Shown here: positions 8,961 to 17,434 of the stretch, one piece after another
Position numbering within the stretch: position 1 is the first letter of the stretch
Layout of the letters: each line of letters begins with the position of its first letter
Assembly: GCF_001625365.1 (NCBI RefSeq)
Contig: NZ_LJJF01000001.1
Location: forward strand, 3,046,501-3,110,500
Direction of reading: 5' to 3'
Length of the DNA: 64,000 nucleotides
Source of the DNA: Streptomyces sp. MJM8645
GTDB lineage: Bacteria; Actinomycetota; Actinomycetes; Streptomycetales; Streptomycetaceae
Position numbers and translations under genes: made by a program
Notes under the pieces: model-generated
The model's database searches: none
What the model was told of the DNA's origin: nothing
The model's input: the letters and a program-made list of their open reading frames with translations, nothing else

Positions 8961-9799
8961 GATCGCCTCCGTCCGCGCACACCCGGCGCGAGCGCGCCCT
9001 CGACGGCGGCGCCGACCGGCACCGGCTCCTCCGAGCCGCCGCGGCGCTCGCGCCCGGGGGCCGAGCCGGGGGCACGGTGCTTGAGCGCGGCGCGCAGGTG
9101 CGAGCGGCCACGGTGGATGCGGCTGCGGACGGTGCCGAGCTTGACGCCCAGCGTGGCGGCGATCTCCTCGTAGGACAGTCCCTCGATGTCGCAGAGCACC
9201 ACGGCGGCGCGGAACTCCGGGGCGAGGGTGTCCAGGGCGTGCTGCACGTCGGCGTCGAAGTGGGTGTCGCTGAAGTGCTGGGCCGGGCTGGGCTCGCGGG
9301 AGGCGAGCCGCTCGGCCGCGTCCTCGCCGAGCGCGTCGAAGCGGATGCGCTGGCGGCGGCGGACCATGTCCAGGAACAGGTTGGTGGTGATCCGGTGCAG
9401 CCAGCCCTCGAACGTGCCGGGGGTGTAGGTGGACAGCGAACGGAACACCCGGACGAAGACCTCCTGGGTGAGGTCCTCGGCGTCGTGCTGGTTGCCCGTC
9501 AGGCGGTACGCGAGGCGGTAGACCCGGGCGCTGTGCGCCTCGACGATCTCCTCCCAGGAGGGCGGAGTCCAGGTCTGCGCGTCGGGGCCCTCGGTGAAGG
9601 TCGCGAGGGCGGGGGCCTCGGTGGTACCGGCGGCCGGCGTTGCGGCGGCGGGCTGGTCCAGGTCGGAGTGCGCAGGCTGGTTCATCACGGGCTTCGGCGT
9701 ACGGGCCGACGCGGTGCAGCGGGAGTGCCGCCGCACGGGGACGTCGCCCTCGGCCACACCTCCTCGGTCGGCTCTTCTGCCCAGCAGGGCCACCACCAT
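8957..9799 (-). CDS. ECF RNA polymerase sigma factor, SigE type
   Basis: This 280-aa sigma factor has region 2 around [20 protein letters not shown], with [20 protein letters not shown] next. A linker and region 4 ([16 protein letters not shown]) follow, with the helix-turn-helix ending [11 protein letters not shown]. In actinobacteria this type responds to envelope stress and is held by the coupled anti-sigma factor. I chose the ATG at 9799 because GAGGTGG lies properly spaced upstream and an MV-ALLG start is, as I recall, conserved in Streptomyces. MNQPAH at 9685 lacks a ribosome site. It is divergent from the methyltransferase gene and has a likely self-recognised promoter. Confidence 0.92.
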   Translation of the reverse strand: MVVALLGRRADRGGVAEGDVPVRRHSRCTASARTPKPVMNQPAHSDLDQPAAATPAAGTTEAPALATFTEGPDAQTWTPPSWEEIVEAHSARVYRLAYRLTGNQHDAEDLTQEVFVRVFRSLSTYTPGTFEGWLHRITTNLFLDMVRRRQRIRFDALGEDAAERLASREPSPAQHFSDTHFDADVQHALDTLAPEFRAAVVLCDIEGLSYEEIAATLGVKLGTVRSRIHRGRSHLRAALKHRAPGSAPGRERRGGSEEPVPVGAAVEGALAPGVRGRRRS

Positions 9800-9866
9800 A
9801 TCCACCTCACCCGTCAAGCCCGGATAAAAGTGCCCGGGAGGTCTCCCGTACCCGGTCCTTCGTGAC

Positions 9867-9892
9867 AACGGCCCGCCGCCGTACGCGGTTCC
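9867..9892 (-). promoter_or_regulatory. Predicted autoregulatory ECF promoter of the sigma gene
   Basis: On the minus strand GGAACC (9892-9887), a 16-base spacer and CGTT (9870-9867) match the GGAACC-N16-CGTT pattern recognised by SigE-type ECF sigma factors. Transcription would start near 9860, giving a leader of about 60 bases that contains a small CGGGAG/CTCCCG dyad at 9835-9848. Autoregulation is inferred. Confidence 0.6.
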
Positions 9893-9973
9893 CGGTCGGC
9901 CAGTAATCTGTGCCAGGAAATATCGACTTCCCTCGGCACCGGGCCGTAACCCGGGGCTCCGAAAGAGGCAGCC

Positions 9974-10606
9974 ATCAGCGAGTTCGGGCCCGAGCGTGTG
10001 GCCCTCGCCGACACCTACGTCGGCGAGGACGCGGTGCTGACCTACGCCCGGGCGCAGTCCGCGCGCACCGGGATACGGGCGATCGGGCCCAGCGGCGGGG
10101 CGTGCCTGCGGCTGCTGGCCGCGGCACTGGACGCCAAGGCGGTGGCCGAGATCGGCACCGGGACGGGCGTCTCCGGGGTCTACCTGCTGCGAGGCATGCG
10201 GCCGGACGGCGTGCTCACCACGGTGGACTCCGAACCGGTGCGCCAGCAGCTGGCCCGCGAGGCGTACCACGCGGCCGGGTTCGCGGCCAACCGCTCGCGG
10301 TTCATACCGGGCCGGGCGCTGGAGGTGCTGCCCCGGCTCGCCGACGGCCAGTACGACCTGGTGTTCTGCGACGGCGACCCGGCCGAGTCCCGGGAGTACC
10401 TGCTGGAGTCGCTGCGGCTGCTGCGGCCGGGCGGGATGGTCTGCTTCGAGGGGGTGTTCCAGGAGGGCCGGCTGGCCGAGCCGGAGCTGCAGGACCCCCA
10501 GACGGGCGCGGTGCGCGACCTGGTCCGGGACGTCCGGGAGAGCGAGGCGCTGCTGCCGGCGCTGCTGCCGGTCTCGGACGGGCTGCTCTGCGCCATCAAA
10601 CGGTAG
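9974..10606 (+). CDS. O-methyltransferase, class I SAM-dependent; start uncertain (ATC 9974 or GTG 9998)
   Basis: This is a cytosolic SAM-dependent methyltransferase of the MT3/COMT-like family, 202 aa from the GTG at 9998 or 210 from 9974. The SAM motif [10 protein letters not shown] is at 51-60 (from GTG), and [13 protein letters not shown] is the later acidic motif. GTG 9998 has no ribosome site. An AGAGG five bases before an in-frame ATC at 9974 is well placed, and no other start lies between the stop at 9947 and 9998. The real start may thus be the rare AUC codon. It is divergent from the sigma gene. The substrate is unknown. Confidence 0.82.
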   Translation: MSEFGPERVALADTYVGEDAVLTYARAQSARTGIRAIGPSGGACLRLLAAALDAKAVAEIGTGTGVSGVYLLRGMRPDGVLTTVDSEPVRQQLAREAYHAAGFAANRSRFIPGRALEVLPRLADGQYDLVFCDGDPAESREYLLESLRLLRPGGMVCFEGVFQEGRLAEPELQDPQTGAVRDLVRDVRESEALLPALLPVSDGLLCAIKR

Positions 10607-10645
10607 GACCGTCGAGCGGCAGGGCCGTCAGGCAGTGGGACCGTC

Positions 10646-10665
10646 AGGTGGCGGTCCCGCCGCCT
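10646..10665 (+). terminator. Short hairpin downstream of the methyltransferase gene
   Basis: AGGTGGCG (10646-10653) pairs with CGCCGCCT (10658-10665) around a GTCC loop, 40 bases after the stop. No T-tract follows. It may act with the further GC dyad at 10732-10765. Confidence 0.45.
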
Positions 10666-10731
10666 CAGGCCGCGGCCGCCGGGCGCCTGACGCGCCGGGC
10701 CCTTGAACGCCGCAGGGCCCCAAACGCCGCG

Positions 10732-10765
10732 GGGCCCGGGCCGACATGACGTCGTACCCGGGCCC
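10732..10765. terminator. GC dyad between the methyltransferase and DUF3117 genes
   Basis: GGGCCCGGG (10732-10740) pairs with CCCGGGCCC (10757-10765) around a 16-base loop. It lies between two convergent genes, downstream of both, and could end transcription from either side. Confidence 0.5.
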
Positions 10766-10804
10766 GGCAGCACATCTCCAGGAGATGACGAGCACCCGCT
10801 GCGG

Positions 10805-10972
10805 TCAGCCGCAGGCCTTCTTCAGGGCCTCGCCGAGGGCGTCGGCCTCGTCAGGTGTGAGCTCCACCACAAGGCGTCCGCCGCCTTCGAGCGGAACGCG
10901 CATGATGATGCCCCGTCCCTCTTTGGTGACTTCGAGCGGGCCGTCACCCGTCCGCGGCTTCATGGCCGCCAT
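10805..10972 (-). CDS. DUF3117 small protein
   Basis: This 55-aa protein is highly conserved in actinobacteria. It begins MAAMKPRTGDGPLEVTKEGR and ends DEADALGEALKKACG. The beta-rich centre and C-terminal helix are typical of DUF3117, whose function is unknown. The gene is too short to stand out by length but its identity is clear. The equivalent M. tuberculosis gene (Rv1211) also sits near tag. The ATG at 10972 gives the family length; the second Met (10963) is possible. A promoter-like GATAAT lies about 80 bases upstream. Confidence 0.9.
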   Translation of the reverse strand: MAAMKPRTGDGPLEVTKEGRGIIMRVPLEGGGRLVVELTPDEADALGEALKKACG

Positions 10973-11053
10973 GCTCGTTCCCCTTCCTGCAACCGCTCAG
11001 CTACGCACCGGCAGTCCGTCCACCGCCGGTATCGAACGCATTGATCGGAAGCC

Positions 11054-11084
11054 ATTATCCCGCATGCCACGGGCTGATGACCAA
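11054..11084 (-). promoter_or_regulatory. Sigma-70-type promoter candidate for the DUF3117 gene
   Basis: On the minus strand TTGGTC (11084-11079) and GATAAT (11059-11054) are separated by 19 bases. GATAAT is a strong -10 match in such GC-rich DNA. The spacing is slightly long. The leader to the ATG at 10972 would be about 75 bases. Confidence 0.45.
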
Positions 11085-11269
11085 CATCACTCTCGGTGCA
11101 ACATCGGCCGGACCGCCCCCAAGCGCCGCAATTGCCGTCATAAGCCCCGGCGTGGCGGCGGTGCGCGGGCCGTCGAAAGGTGCGATACCTCACACTCCCC
11201 ACCCGGCCGTCCGCTCCGGCATCCTGGCACTCGACCGACACCGAGCCGACCACCGGGGAGCCCTCGCCC

Positions 11270-12070
11270 ATGTCCGATTCCGTGCTGTACGAGCTGGACG
11301 GCGGCCTGGCCGTCATCACCATCAACCGCCCGGAGGCGATGAACGCCCTCGACGTAGCGACCAAGATCGCACTGCGGGACGCCGTGGCCGCCGCGGCCGC
11401 GGACCCGGCGGCGCGGGCGGTGCTGCTGACCGGGGCCGGCGAGCGCGCGTTCTGCGTCGGGCAGGACCTGAACGAGCACCTGACGATGCTGAAGCGGGCC
11501 GACGAGACCGGCGAGGGCGCGCTGCGCACCGTCGCCGAGCACTACAACCCGCTGGTGCGGGCGCTGGCCGGGATGCGCAAGCCGACCGTCGCCGCGGTCG
11601 GCGGGGTGGCGGCCGGCGCGGGCGCCTCGCTGGCCTTCGCCTGCGACTTCCGGGTCCTCTCCGACCGGGCCGGCTTCAACACCGCCTTCGCCGGGATCGC
11701 CCTGACCGCCGACTCGGGCGCCTCCTGGACGCTGCCCCGGCTGGTCGGGCACGCCAGGGCCACGGAGCTGCTGATGCTGCCCCGGACGGTCAAGGCCGCC
11801 GAGGCGCTGGAGCTGGGCCTGGCCACCAGGGTGGTGCCGGCCGAGGAGCTCGCCGCCACCGCGCGGGCCTTCGCCCAGGAGCTGGCCGCAGGCCCCACGG
11901 TGGCCTACGGCGCCATCAAGGAGTCGCTGGCGTACGGCGCCTCGCACTCGCTGGACGAACTGCTCGACAAGGAGGACGAGCTGCAGACCCTGGCCGGCGA
12001 GAGCGAGGACCACCGGATCGCGGTCCGCGCCTTCATCGCCAAGGAGAAGCCGCAGTACCTGGGCCGCTAG
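11270..12070 (+). CDS. Enoyl-CoA hydratase/isomerase family protein
   Basis: This 266-aa crotonase-fold enzyme acts on acyl-CoA thioesters. The oxyanion-hole segments are visible around GERAFCVGQDLNEH (about 58-71) and AVGGVAAGAGASLAFACD. The GQDL and SGASWTLPRLVG features resemble the PaaG/FadB-like branch acting on 2,3-unsaturated or phenylacetyl-type CoA esters; the exact substrate is uncertain. I chose the ATG at 11270 (GGGGAG upstream) and not the longer reading from 11180, whose added residues look non-coding. It converges on tag with an 18-base gap. Confidence 0.9.
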   Translation: MSDSVLYELDGGLAVITINRPEAMNALDVATKIALRDAVAAAAADPAARAVLLTGAGERAFCVGQDLNEHLTMLKRADETGEGALRTVAEHYNPLVRALAGMRKPTVAAVGGVAAGAGASLAFACDFRVLSDRAGFNTAFAGIALTADSGASWTLPRLVGHARATELLMLPRTVKAAEALELGLATRVVPAEELAATARAFAQELAAGPTVAYGAIKESLAYGASHSLDELLDKEDELQTLAGESEDHRIAVRAFIAKEKPQYLGR

Positions 12071-12088
12071 GGCTTTCTGCCCGACCGG

Positions 12089-12682
12089 TCAGACCGGGCG
12101 CGCGGTGCGGACGTGGCAGTCCGCCAGGTGGTCGTCGACCAGGCCGCAGGCCTGCATCAGGGCGTAGGCGGTGGTCGGGCCGACGAAGCGGAAACCCTCC
12201 TTCTTCAGGGCCTTCGCGAGCGCGGTCGACTCGGGCGTGACGGCCGGCACCTCCCCCATCGTGCGGGGGGCCGGCCGGTCCGGGGCTGCGGCGAACTGCC
12301 AGATCAGCGCGTCCAGCCCGCCGTCCAGGTCGCGGGCGACCCTGGCGTTGGCGATGGCGGCCTGGATCTTGGCCCGGTTGCGGATGATGCCGGTGTCGGC
12401 GAGCAGCCGCTCCACGTCCGCCTCGCCGAACTCGGCGACCTCGGCGATTCCGAAGCCGGCGAACGCGGCCCGGAAGCCCTCCCGGCGGCGCAGGATGGTC
12501 AGCCAGGACAGCCCGGACTGGAACGCCTCCAGGCAGACCCGCTCGAACAGGGCGTCGTCGCCGTGCACCGGACGGCCCCACTCGGTGTCGTGGTACGCCC
12601 GGTAGTCGTCGGTCGACTCGCCCCAGGCGCAGCGGCGCAGGCCGTCCGCGCCGAGCACCGCGCCCTCGGTGAGGGCGGTCAC
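12089..12682 (-). CDS. tag: DNA-3-methyladenine glycosylase I
   Basis: Tag is a base-excision repair enzyme that removes 3-methyladenine from alkylated DNA. This 197-aa protein has the zinc-snap residues Cys18, His31, His185 and Cys189, matching the C/H/H/C spacing of E. coli Tag. YHDTEWGRPVHGDDALFE, the LEAFQSGLSWLTIL segment and NRAKIQAAIANA are also typical. The GTG start at 12682 overlaps the stop of the DivIVA-like gene by four bases, so the pair is one operon. The same two genes are neighbours in Mycobacterium. Confidence 0.94.
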   Translation of the reverse strand: MTALTEGAVLGADGLRRCAWGESTDDYRAYHDTEWGRPVHGDDALFERVCLEAFQSGLSWLTILRRREGFRAAFAGFGIAEVAEFGEADVERLLADTGIIRNRAKIQAAIANARVARDLDGGLDALIWQFAAAPDRPAPRTMGEVPAVTPESTALAKALKKEGFRFVGPTTAYALMQACGLVDDHLADCHVRTARPV

Positions 12683-13119
12683 CGGTCGTTCACCGGTTTC
12701 GCGTCCTCGGGCCGCTCCTGCTCGGGCCGCTCCTTGGTGAGCGCGACGGCCGGCTCGACCACCTTCGCGAACTCCTCCAGGCCGGGCAGCGGTTCGGCGC
12801 CGGCGTCCGGGCCGTCGGTCGCCTCGACCGCGCCGCGCAGGTGGCCGGCGGCCTCCAGTTCGGCGATCCGCGAGTCGCGGTAGGCGAGTTCGGCGCCGAG
12901 GCGGTCCAGGACGTCGTCGACCTCGTCCATCCGGTAGCCGCGGACGGCCATCGGCAGCCGCAGGTCGTCGACGTCCGCCTTGCTCAGCGGACGGTCCTGC
13001 GGCAGCCGGGCCGCGAGGCGGTCCTGCACCGCCTCCGGCATCGAGCCGCCCCCGCCGAGCGCCACCAGCGCGGCGCCGCCGACCACCACGGCCATGGCGA
13101 CCACGATCACCCAGAACAC
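12679..13119 (-). CDS. Membrane-anchored DivIVA-domain protein
   Basis: This 146-aa protein has an N-terminal membrane helix (about 2-21). Residues 45-100 form a DivIVA-like region: FLxxDVD-type LSKADVDDLRLPMAVRGYRMDEVDDVLDRLGAELAYRD, which leads into a coiled coil. The tail is acidic and disordered. DivIVA-like proteins bind curved membrane and help polar growth or septation. This small anchored version may localise other factors, but its role is unknown. It is co-translated with tag and divergent from the folP-type gene. Confidence 0.85.
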   Translation of the reverse strand: MFWVIVVAMAVVVGGAALVALGGGGSMPEAVQDRLAARLPQDRPLSKADVDDLRLPMAVRGYRMDEVDDVLDRLGAELAYRDSRIAELEAAGHLRGAVEATDGPDAGAEPLPGLEEFAKVVEPAVALTKERPEQERPEDAKPVNDR

Positions 13120-13246
13120 GAGCTGTCCTCCCGAACTCCCGGCCGGCCTGCTGCGAAGTGCCCCCGACCAAACTGATCATGACAGCATGGTCCCTGTGAG
13201 GCCGGGGGCCATCATCGCACCCGCAGCAGCTGTGGAGGAGACATCG

Positions 13247-14110
13247 GTGGCACTGCGCCTGGGACCGCGGGAATTCGGTGACGACGAGCTGGTGATCATG
13301 GCGATCGTCAACCGGACGCCGGACTCGTTCTTCGACAAGGGGGCGACCTTCGCGGACGAGGCCGCGTTCGCCGCCGCCGACCGCGCGATGGCTGAGGGCG
13401 CGGCGATCCTGGACATCGGCGGGGTGAAGGCCGGGCCCGGTGACGAGGTCACGGTGGAGGAGGAGCTGCGGCGCACCGTGCCCTTCGTGGCCGAGTTGCG
13501 CAAGCGCCACCCGGAGGCCGTGATCAGCGTCGACACCTGGCGGCACGAGGTCGGCGAGGCGGTCTGCGAGGTGGGCGCCGACCTGCTGAACGACGCCTGG
13601 GGCGGGGTGGACCCGAAGCTCGCCGAGGTGGCCGCGCGCCACGACGTCGGGCTGGTCTGCACGCACGCGGGCGGCGCCGAGCCGCGCACCCGGCCGCACC
13701 GGGTCGGCTACCAGGACGTGATGGCGGACATCCTGCGGGTGACCGTCGGGCTGGCCGAGCGGGCGGTGGAGCTGGGCGTGCGGCGGGACGCGGTGATCAT
13801 CGACCCGGGGCACGACTTCGGCAAGAACACCCGGCACTCGCTGGAGGCCACCCGGCGGCTGCCGGAGATGACCGCGACCGGCTTCCCGGTGCTGGTCTCG
13901 CTGTCCAACAAGGACTTCGTCGGCGAAACGCTGGACCGGCCGGTGAACGAGCGGCTGCTCGGCACCCTGGCCACCACCGCGGTCTCGGCCTGGCTGGGCG
14001 CACAGGTCTACCGGGTCCACCAGGTCGCGGAGACCCGCCAGGTGCTGGACATGGTCGCCTCGATCCGGGGCACCCGCCCCCCGGCGGTCGCCCGCCGGGG
14101 GCTGGCGTAG
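13247..14110 (+). CDS. Dihydropteroate synthase homologue, FolP2 type
   Basis: This 287-aa TIM-barrel protein has VIMAIVNRTPDSFFDKG near 15-32, ILDIGGVKAGPGDEVTVEEE, ISVDTWRHEVG, LLNDAWGG and IIDPGHDFGKN. These are pterin-binding family motifs. The NRTPDSF and GVKAGPG forms, with the tag/DivIVA context, match the FolP2 group. FolP2 of M. tuberculosis is reported not to have normal synthase activity, so a pathway role should not be assumed. The GTG at 13247 is chosen because of GGAGGAG upstream; an ATG at 13186 is less likely. Confidence 0.88.
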   Translation: MALRLGPREFGDDELVIMAIVNRTPDSFFDKGATFADEAAFAAADRAMAEGAAILDIGGVKAGPGDEVTVEEELRRTVPFVAELRKRHPEAVISVDTWRHEVGEAVCEVGADLLNDAWGGVDPKLAEVAARHDVGLVCTHAGGAEPRTRPHRVGYQDVMADILRVTVGLAERAVELGVRRDAVIIDPGHDFGKNTRHSLEATRRLPEMTATGFPVLVSLSNKDFVGETLDRPVNERLLGTLATTAVSAWLGAQVYRVHQVAETRQVLDMVASIRGTRPPAVARRGLA

Positions 14111-14131
14111 GCGGCCCGGAGGGCCCAGGAC

Positions 14132-14941
14132 CTAGATCTGGTTGGTCGGCCGGCGGGTGTCGGCGAGGATCTTCATGACCTCGTCGATCTCGTCGGTGAT
14201 GTGGAACAGCTCCAGGTCGTGCGGGGCCGCCTTGCCCTGCGCGACCAGGGTGTTCTTCAGCCACTCGTAGAGGCCGCCCCAGTACGCGCTGCCGAAGAGG
14301 ATCACCGGGAAGCGGGTGACCTTCTTCGTCTGCACCAGGGTGAGCGCCTCGAACAGCTCGTCCAGCGTGCCGAGCCCGCCGGGCAGGACCACGAAGCCCT
14401 GGGCGTACTTCACGAACATCGTCTTGCGGACGAAGAAGTAACGGAAGTTCAGCCCGAGGTCGACGAACTCGTTGAGGCCCTGCTCGAAGGGCAGCTCGAT
14501 GCCGAGGCCGACGCTGAGGCCGCCAGCCTCGGAGGCGCCGCGGTTGGCGGCCTCCATGGCACCCGGGCCGCCGCCGGTGATCACCGCGTAGCCGGCCTCG
14601 GCGAGGGCCCGGCCGATGGCCACGCCGGCCTCGTACTCGGGCGAGTCGGCCGGGGTCCGGGCGGAGCCGAAGACGCTGATCGCGGGCGGGAGTTCGGCGA
14701 GGGCGCCGAAGCCCTCGACGAACTCGGAGGTGATCCGCAGCACCCGCCACGGATCGGTGTGCAGCCAGTCGGTCGGGCCGGTGGTGTCCAGCAGCCGCTG
14801 GTCCGTGGTGCTCGTGCCGACCTGGTCCCGGCGCACCAGCACCGGGCCCTTCTGCTTCTCGGGCCAGGCCTTCTTCTTCCGCGGCACGCCGACCTGCTCG
14901 GGGCCGTGTCCGTAGTGCTTCTCGTCTCCTGTGCCTGTCAT
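14132..14941 (-). CDS. LOG family (TIGR00730) protein, probable nucleoside monophosphate phosphoribohydrolase
   Basis: This 269-aa Rossmann-fold protein has the LOG signatures GGGPGAMEAANRGA (from about 123) and PGGLGTLDE (about 185-193), where Arg and Glu act in N-glycosidic cleavage. LOG enzymes release free bases from cytokinin-type or ordinary nucleotide monophosphates. The N-terminal 70 residues (GPEQVGVPRKKKAWPEKQKG) are a charged extension common in actinobacterial versions. It converges on the folP-type gene and lies downstream of the dapE terminator. The true substrate is unproven. Confidence 0.92.
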   Translation of the reverse strand: MTGTGDEKHYGHGPEQVGVPRKKKAWPEKQKGPVLVRRDQVGTSTTDQRLLDTTGPTDWLHTDPWRVLRITSEFVEGFGALAELPPAISVFGSARTPADSPEYEAGVAIGRALAEAGYAVITGGGPGAMEAANRGASEAGGLSVGLGIELPFEQGLNEFVDLGLNFRYFFVRKTMFVKYAQGFVVLPGGLGTLDELFEALTLVQTKKVTRFPVILFGSAYWGGLYEWLKNTLVAQGKAAPHDLELFHITDEIDEVMKILADTRRPTNQI

Positions 14942-15020
14942 GACGAAACCCTACGTCCGGTGATCCCGGTTTTCAGGCAACAGGGGAAGGTCGGTTGGGC
15001 GACCGGAAGATGGCGCTCAG

Positions 15021-15055
15021 CCGATGATCGGCCGGTCGGACCGGCCGATCATCGG
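15021..15055. terminator. Perfect 17-bp inverted repeat after dapE
   Basis: Bases 15021-15037 are the exact reverse complement of 15039-15055. It lies nine bases past the dapE stop on the minus strand and upstream of the LOG gene, so it should end dapE transcription. The near absence of a loop means the inner pairs open in RNA. Confidence 0.75.
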
Positions 15056-15064
15056 AGCGGCACC

Positions 15065-16141
15065 TCAGCTGGTCAGCCAGGTCCTCAGCCGGTCCTCGGT
15101 CTCCGCGATGGCGCTCAGCGAGCAGTGCTCCTCCCGCTTGTGCGCGAGGTTCGGGTCACCGGGGCCGTAGTTGACCGCCGGAACGCCCAGCGCGCTGAAC
15201 CGGGCGACGTCGGTCCAGCCGAACTTGGCCCGGGCCTGGCCGCCGGTGGCCTCCAGGAAGGCCTGGGCGGCCGGCTGGGCGAGCCCGGGCAGCGCGCCCG
15301 GGGCGAAGTCGGTGACGGTCAGCTCGAAGCCGTCGAAGACCTCGCGCACGTGCTTCTCCGCCTCCGCCTCGCTGCGGTCCGGCGCGTAGCGGAAGTTGAC
15401 CGTCACGACGCACTCGTCCGGGATGACGTTGCCGGCCACGCCGCCGTCGATCCGGACGGCGTTCAGGCCCTCCCGGTACTCCAGTCCGTCGATCTCCACC
15501 CGGCGCGGCCGGTAGTCCGCGAGCCGGGTGAGCACCTCGGCGGCGTGGTGGATGGCGTTGTCGCCGAGCCAGCTGCGGGCCGCGTGCGCGCGCACGCCGG
15601 TGAGCCGGATCTGCGCCCGCAGGGTGCCCTGGCAGCCGCCCTCGACGACCGCGCCGCTCGGCTCCATCAGCACCGCGAAGTCGGCGGTCAGCCAGTCCGG
15701 GTGCTCCCTGGCGAGGTGGCCGAGGCCGTTGCGGTGGGCCTCCACCTCCTCGCAGTCGTAGAACACGAAGGTGAGGTCGCGGTTGGGCTCGGTCAGGGTG
15801 GCGGCGAGCCGCAGCTGGACGGCGACGCCGGACTTCATGTCCGAGGTGCCGCAGCCGTAGAGCAGGTCCCCCTCGACGTGGGAGGGCACGTTGTCGGCGA
15901 TCGGCACGGTGTCCAGGTGGCCGGCGAGCAGGACGCGCTCGGGGCGGCCGAGGGTGGTGCGGGCGACCACGTTGTTGCCGTACCGGTCCACGGTCAGGTG
16001 CGGGTAGCCGCGCAGCGCGGTCTCCACGGCGTCGGCGAGCGCCTGCTCGTCGCCGCTCACCGACGGGAAGTCGACGAGCCGGGCGGTCAGCGCGCCGCCG
16101 TCGAGGGTGAGGTCCAGGGGCGTCGGGTTCGGGCTGCTCAT
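15065..16141 (-). CDS. dapE: Succinyl-diaminopimelate desuccinylase
   Basis: DapE removes succinate from N-succinyl-LL-DAP in the lysine and peptidoglycan precursor pathway. This 358-aa M20 metallopeptidase has the zinc ligands in [12 protein letters not shown] (His and bridging neighbours), CGTSDMKSG (Asp) and [13 protein letters not shown] (the catalytic Glu and a ligand Glu), with [15 protein letters not shown] near the C-terminus supplying the last His. The GPG-LAH pattern is typical of actinobacterial DapE. dapC, the preceding pathway step, lies 2.3 kb away (18487-19635) on the same strand. It has its own terminator. Confidence 0.94.
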   Translation of the reverse strand: MSSPNPTPLDLTLDGGALTARLVDFPSVSGDEQALADAVETALRGYPHLTVDRYGNNVVARTTLGRPERVLLAGHLDTVPIADNVPSHVEGDLLYGCGTSDMKSGVAVQLRLAATLTEPNRDLTFVFYDCEEVEAHRNGLGHLAREHPDWLTADFAVLMEPSGAVVEGGCQGTLRAQIRLTGVRAHAARSWLGDNAIHHAAEVLTRLADYRPRRVEIDGLEYREGLNAVRIDGGVAGNVIPDECVVTVNFRYAPDRSEAEAEKHVREVFDGFELTVTDFAPGALPGLAQPAAQAFLEATGGQARAKFGWTDVARFSALGVPAVNYGPGDPNLAHKREEHCSLSAIAETEDRLRTWLTS

Positions 16142-16310
16142 GGCGCCAGCCTAGTCCGCGGGGTGTGCGCCCCGCGTGGCGCTTGCGTGACGCGGGACGC
16201 GGCGGCCCGCCCCGGAGCGAGCGGGCGGGTAACCGCAACCGGGTGGCGCCGCACACCCGTCCGAGTGGGTACGGTGTCGGATCAAGAAGCAAGGCGCGAG
16301 AGGGGCGACG

Positions 16311-17375
16311 GTGGCCAGGAGAAAGAGCGGCGAGGAGCTGGGCGAGGAGTTGGCGCCCCCCCGCCGCGGTCCACTGCGCGCGCTGTTGCTCGTGATCGTC
16401 GGCCTGCTCGGCCTCGCGCTGGTCGCGGGACTGGCCGTGGTCGGCATCTGGTGGTTCGGCTTCAAGCAGGGCGAGCCCGAGGGCTGCACGGTGAAGACCG
16501 CGGCCGGCAGCGGCACGCTGGAGCTCCCGCAGGCGGCCAACGCCGCGACGATCGCCGCGGTGGCGCGCTCGCGCGGACTGCCGGACCGGGCGACGGCGAT
16601 CTCGCTGGCCACCGCGATGCAGGAGTCCAAGCTGCGCAACCTCGCGGGCGGCGACCGGGACTCGATCGGCCTCTTCCAGCAGCGGCCCTCGATGGGCTGG
16701 GGCACGGCGCAGCAGATCGGGGACCCGGTCTACGCGACCAACAAGTTCCTGGACGGCCTGGTCAAGGTGCCCGGCTACACCCGGCTGCCGCTGACCGACG
16801 CGGCCCAGGCCGTGCAGAAGAGCGGCTACCCGCAGGCGTACGCCAAGCACGAGACCAAGGCGACGCTGCTCACCTCGGCGCTGGCCGGCCGGGAGCCCGG
16901 TTCGTTCTCCTGCGTGGTGCGCGATTACGCCAAGCCGGATCCGGCCGACTCGTCCTCCCCCACGGCGAGTGCCTCCGTCTCCCCGGCCGCCTCCCAGCCC
17001 ACCGCCGCGGACCGGGCCCAGGTGCTGTCCGACCGGGTGCGCCGCGAGTTCGGCCGCACCGTGACCCCGGCCACCGGGTACGCCTCGACCATCAAGGGCG
17101 CCGAGAACGCGGTCTCGCTCACCCCGGACCCGTCCGCCGCCGCGCTGACCTCCTCGGCCGACGGAGCCGACGGCGGGATCACCGCCGAGCGGGCGAGCGG
17201 CTGGGAGGTCGCCCACTGGGCGGTCGCCCAGGCCCAGCAGCTGGGCATCGCGACGGTCGCCTACGACGGGAAGATCTGGCGCAAGGCCAAGTCGGAGGAC
17301 GGCTGGCAGTCGCAGACCTCCGGGACGTCGACCAAGCTCGTTCAGGTCACCCTCGCCACGTCCGACAAGGGCTGA
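16311..17375 (+). CDS. Membrane-anchored lysozyme/transglycosylase-like protein
   Basis: This 354-aa protein has a short cytoplasmic N-terminus, one membrane helix (about 25-48) and an outer domain. About 75-200 resembles a lytic-transglycosylase core: TAISLATAMQESKLRNLAGGDRDSIGLFQQRP contains the E-S-x-G-L-FQ pattern of lysozyme-like folds, with Glu in AMQESK a candidate catalytic residue. A Ser/Ala-rich linker and a C-terminal domain (WEVAHWAVAQAQQLGI) follow. Databases sometimes mislabel such proteins as heavy-metal transporters. A cell-wall role is inferred. GTG 16311 has GAGAGGGGC upstream. Confidence 0.8.
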   Translation: MARRKSGEELGEELAPPRRGPLRALLLVIVGLLGLALVAGLAVVGIWWFGFKQGEPEGCTVKTAAGSGTLELPQAANAATIAAVARSRGLPDRATAISLATAMQESKLRNLAGGDRDSIGLFQQRPSMGWGTAQQIGDPVYATNKFLDGLVKVPGYTRLPLTDAAQAVQKSGYPQAYAKHETKATLLTSALAGREPGSFSCVVRDYAKPDPADSSSPTASASVSPAASQPTAADRAQVLSDRVRREFGRTVTPATGYASTIKGAENAVSLTPDPSAAALTSSADGADGGITAERASGWEVAHWAVAQAQQLGIATVAYDGKIWRKAKSEDGWQSQTSGTSTKLVQVTLATSDKG

Positions 17376-17410
17376 CGAACCGACGTTCGGGTGGCCGCCG
17401 GACGGGTGAA

Positions 17411-17434
17411 CCCGGTCAACCGCGGTGGACCGGG
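17411..17434 (+). terminator. Hairpin after the transglycosylase-like gene
   Basis: CCCGGTC (17411-17417) pairs with GACCGGG (17428-17434) around a loop that itself contains ACCGCGGT. It lies 35 bases past the stop. No T-run follows, so termination is only likely. Confidence 0.5.
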
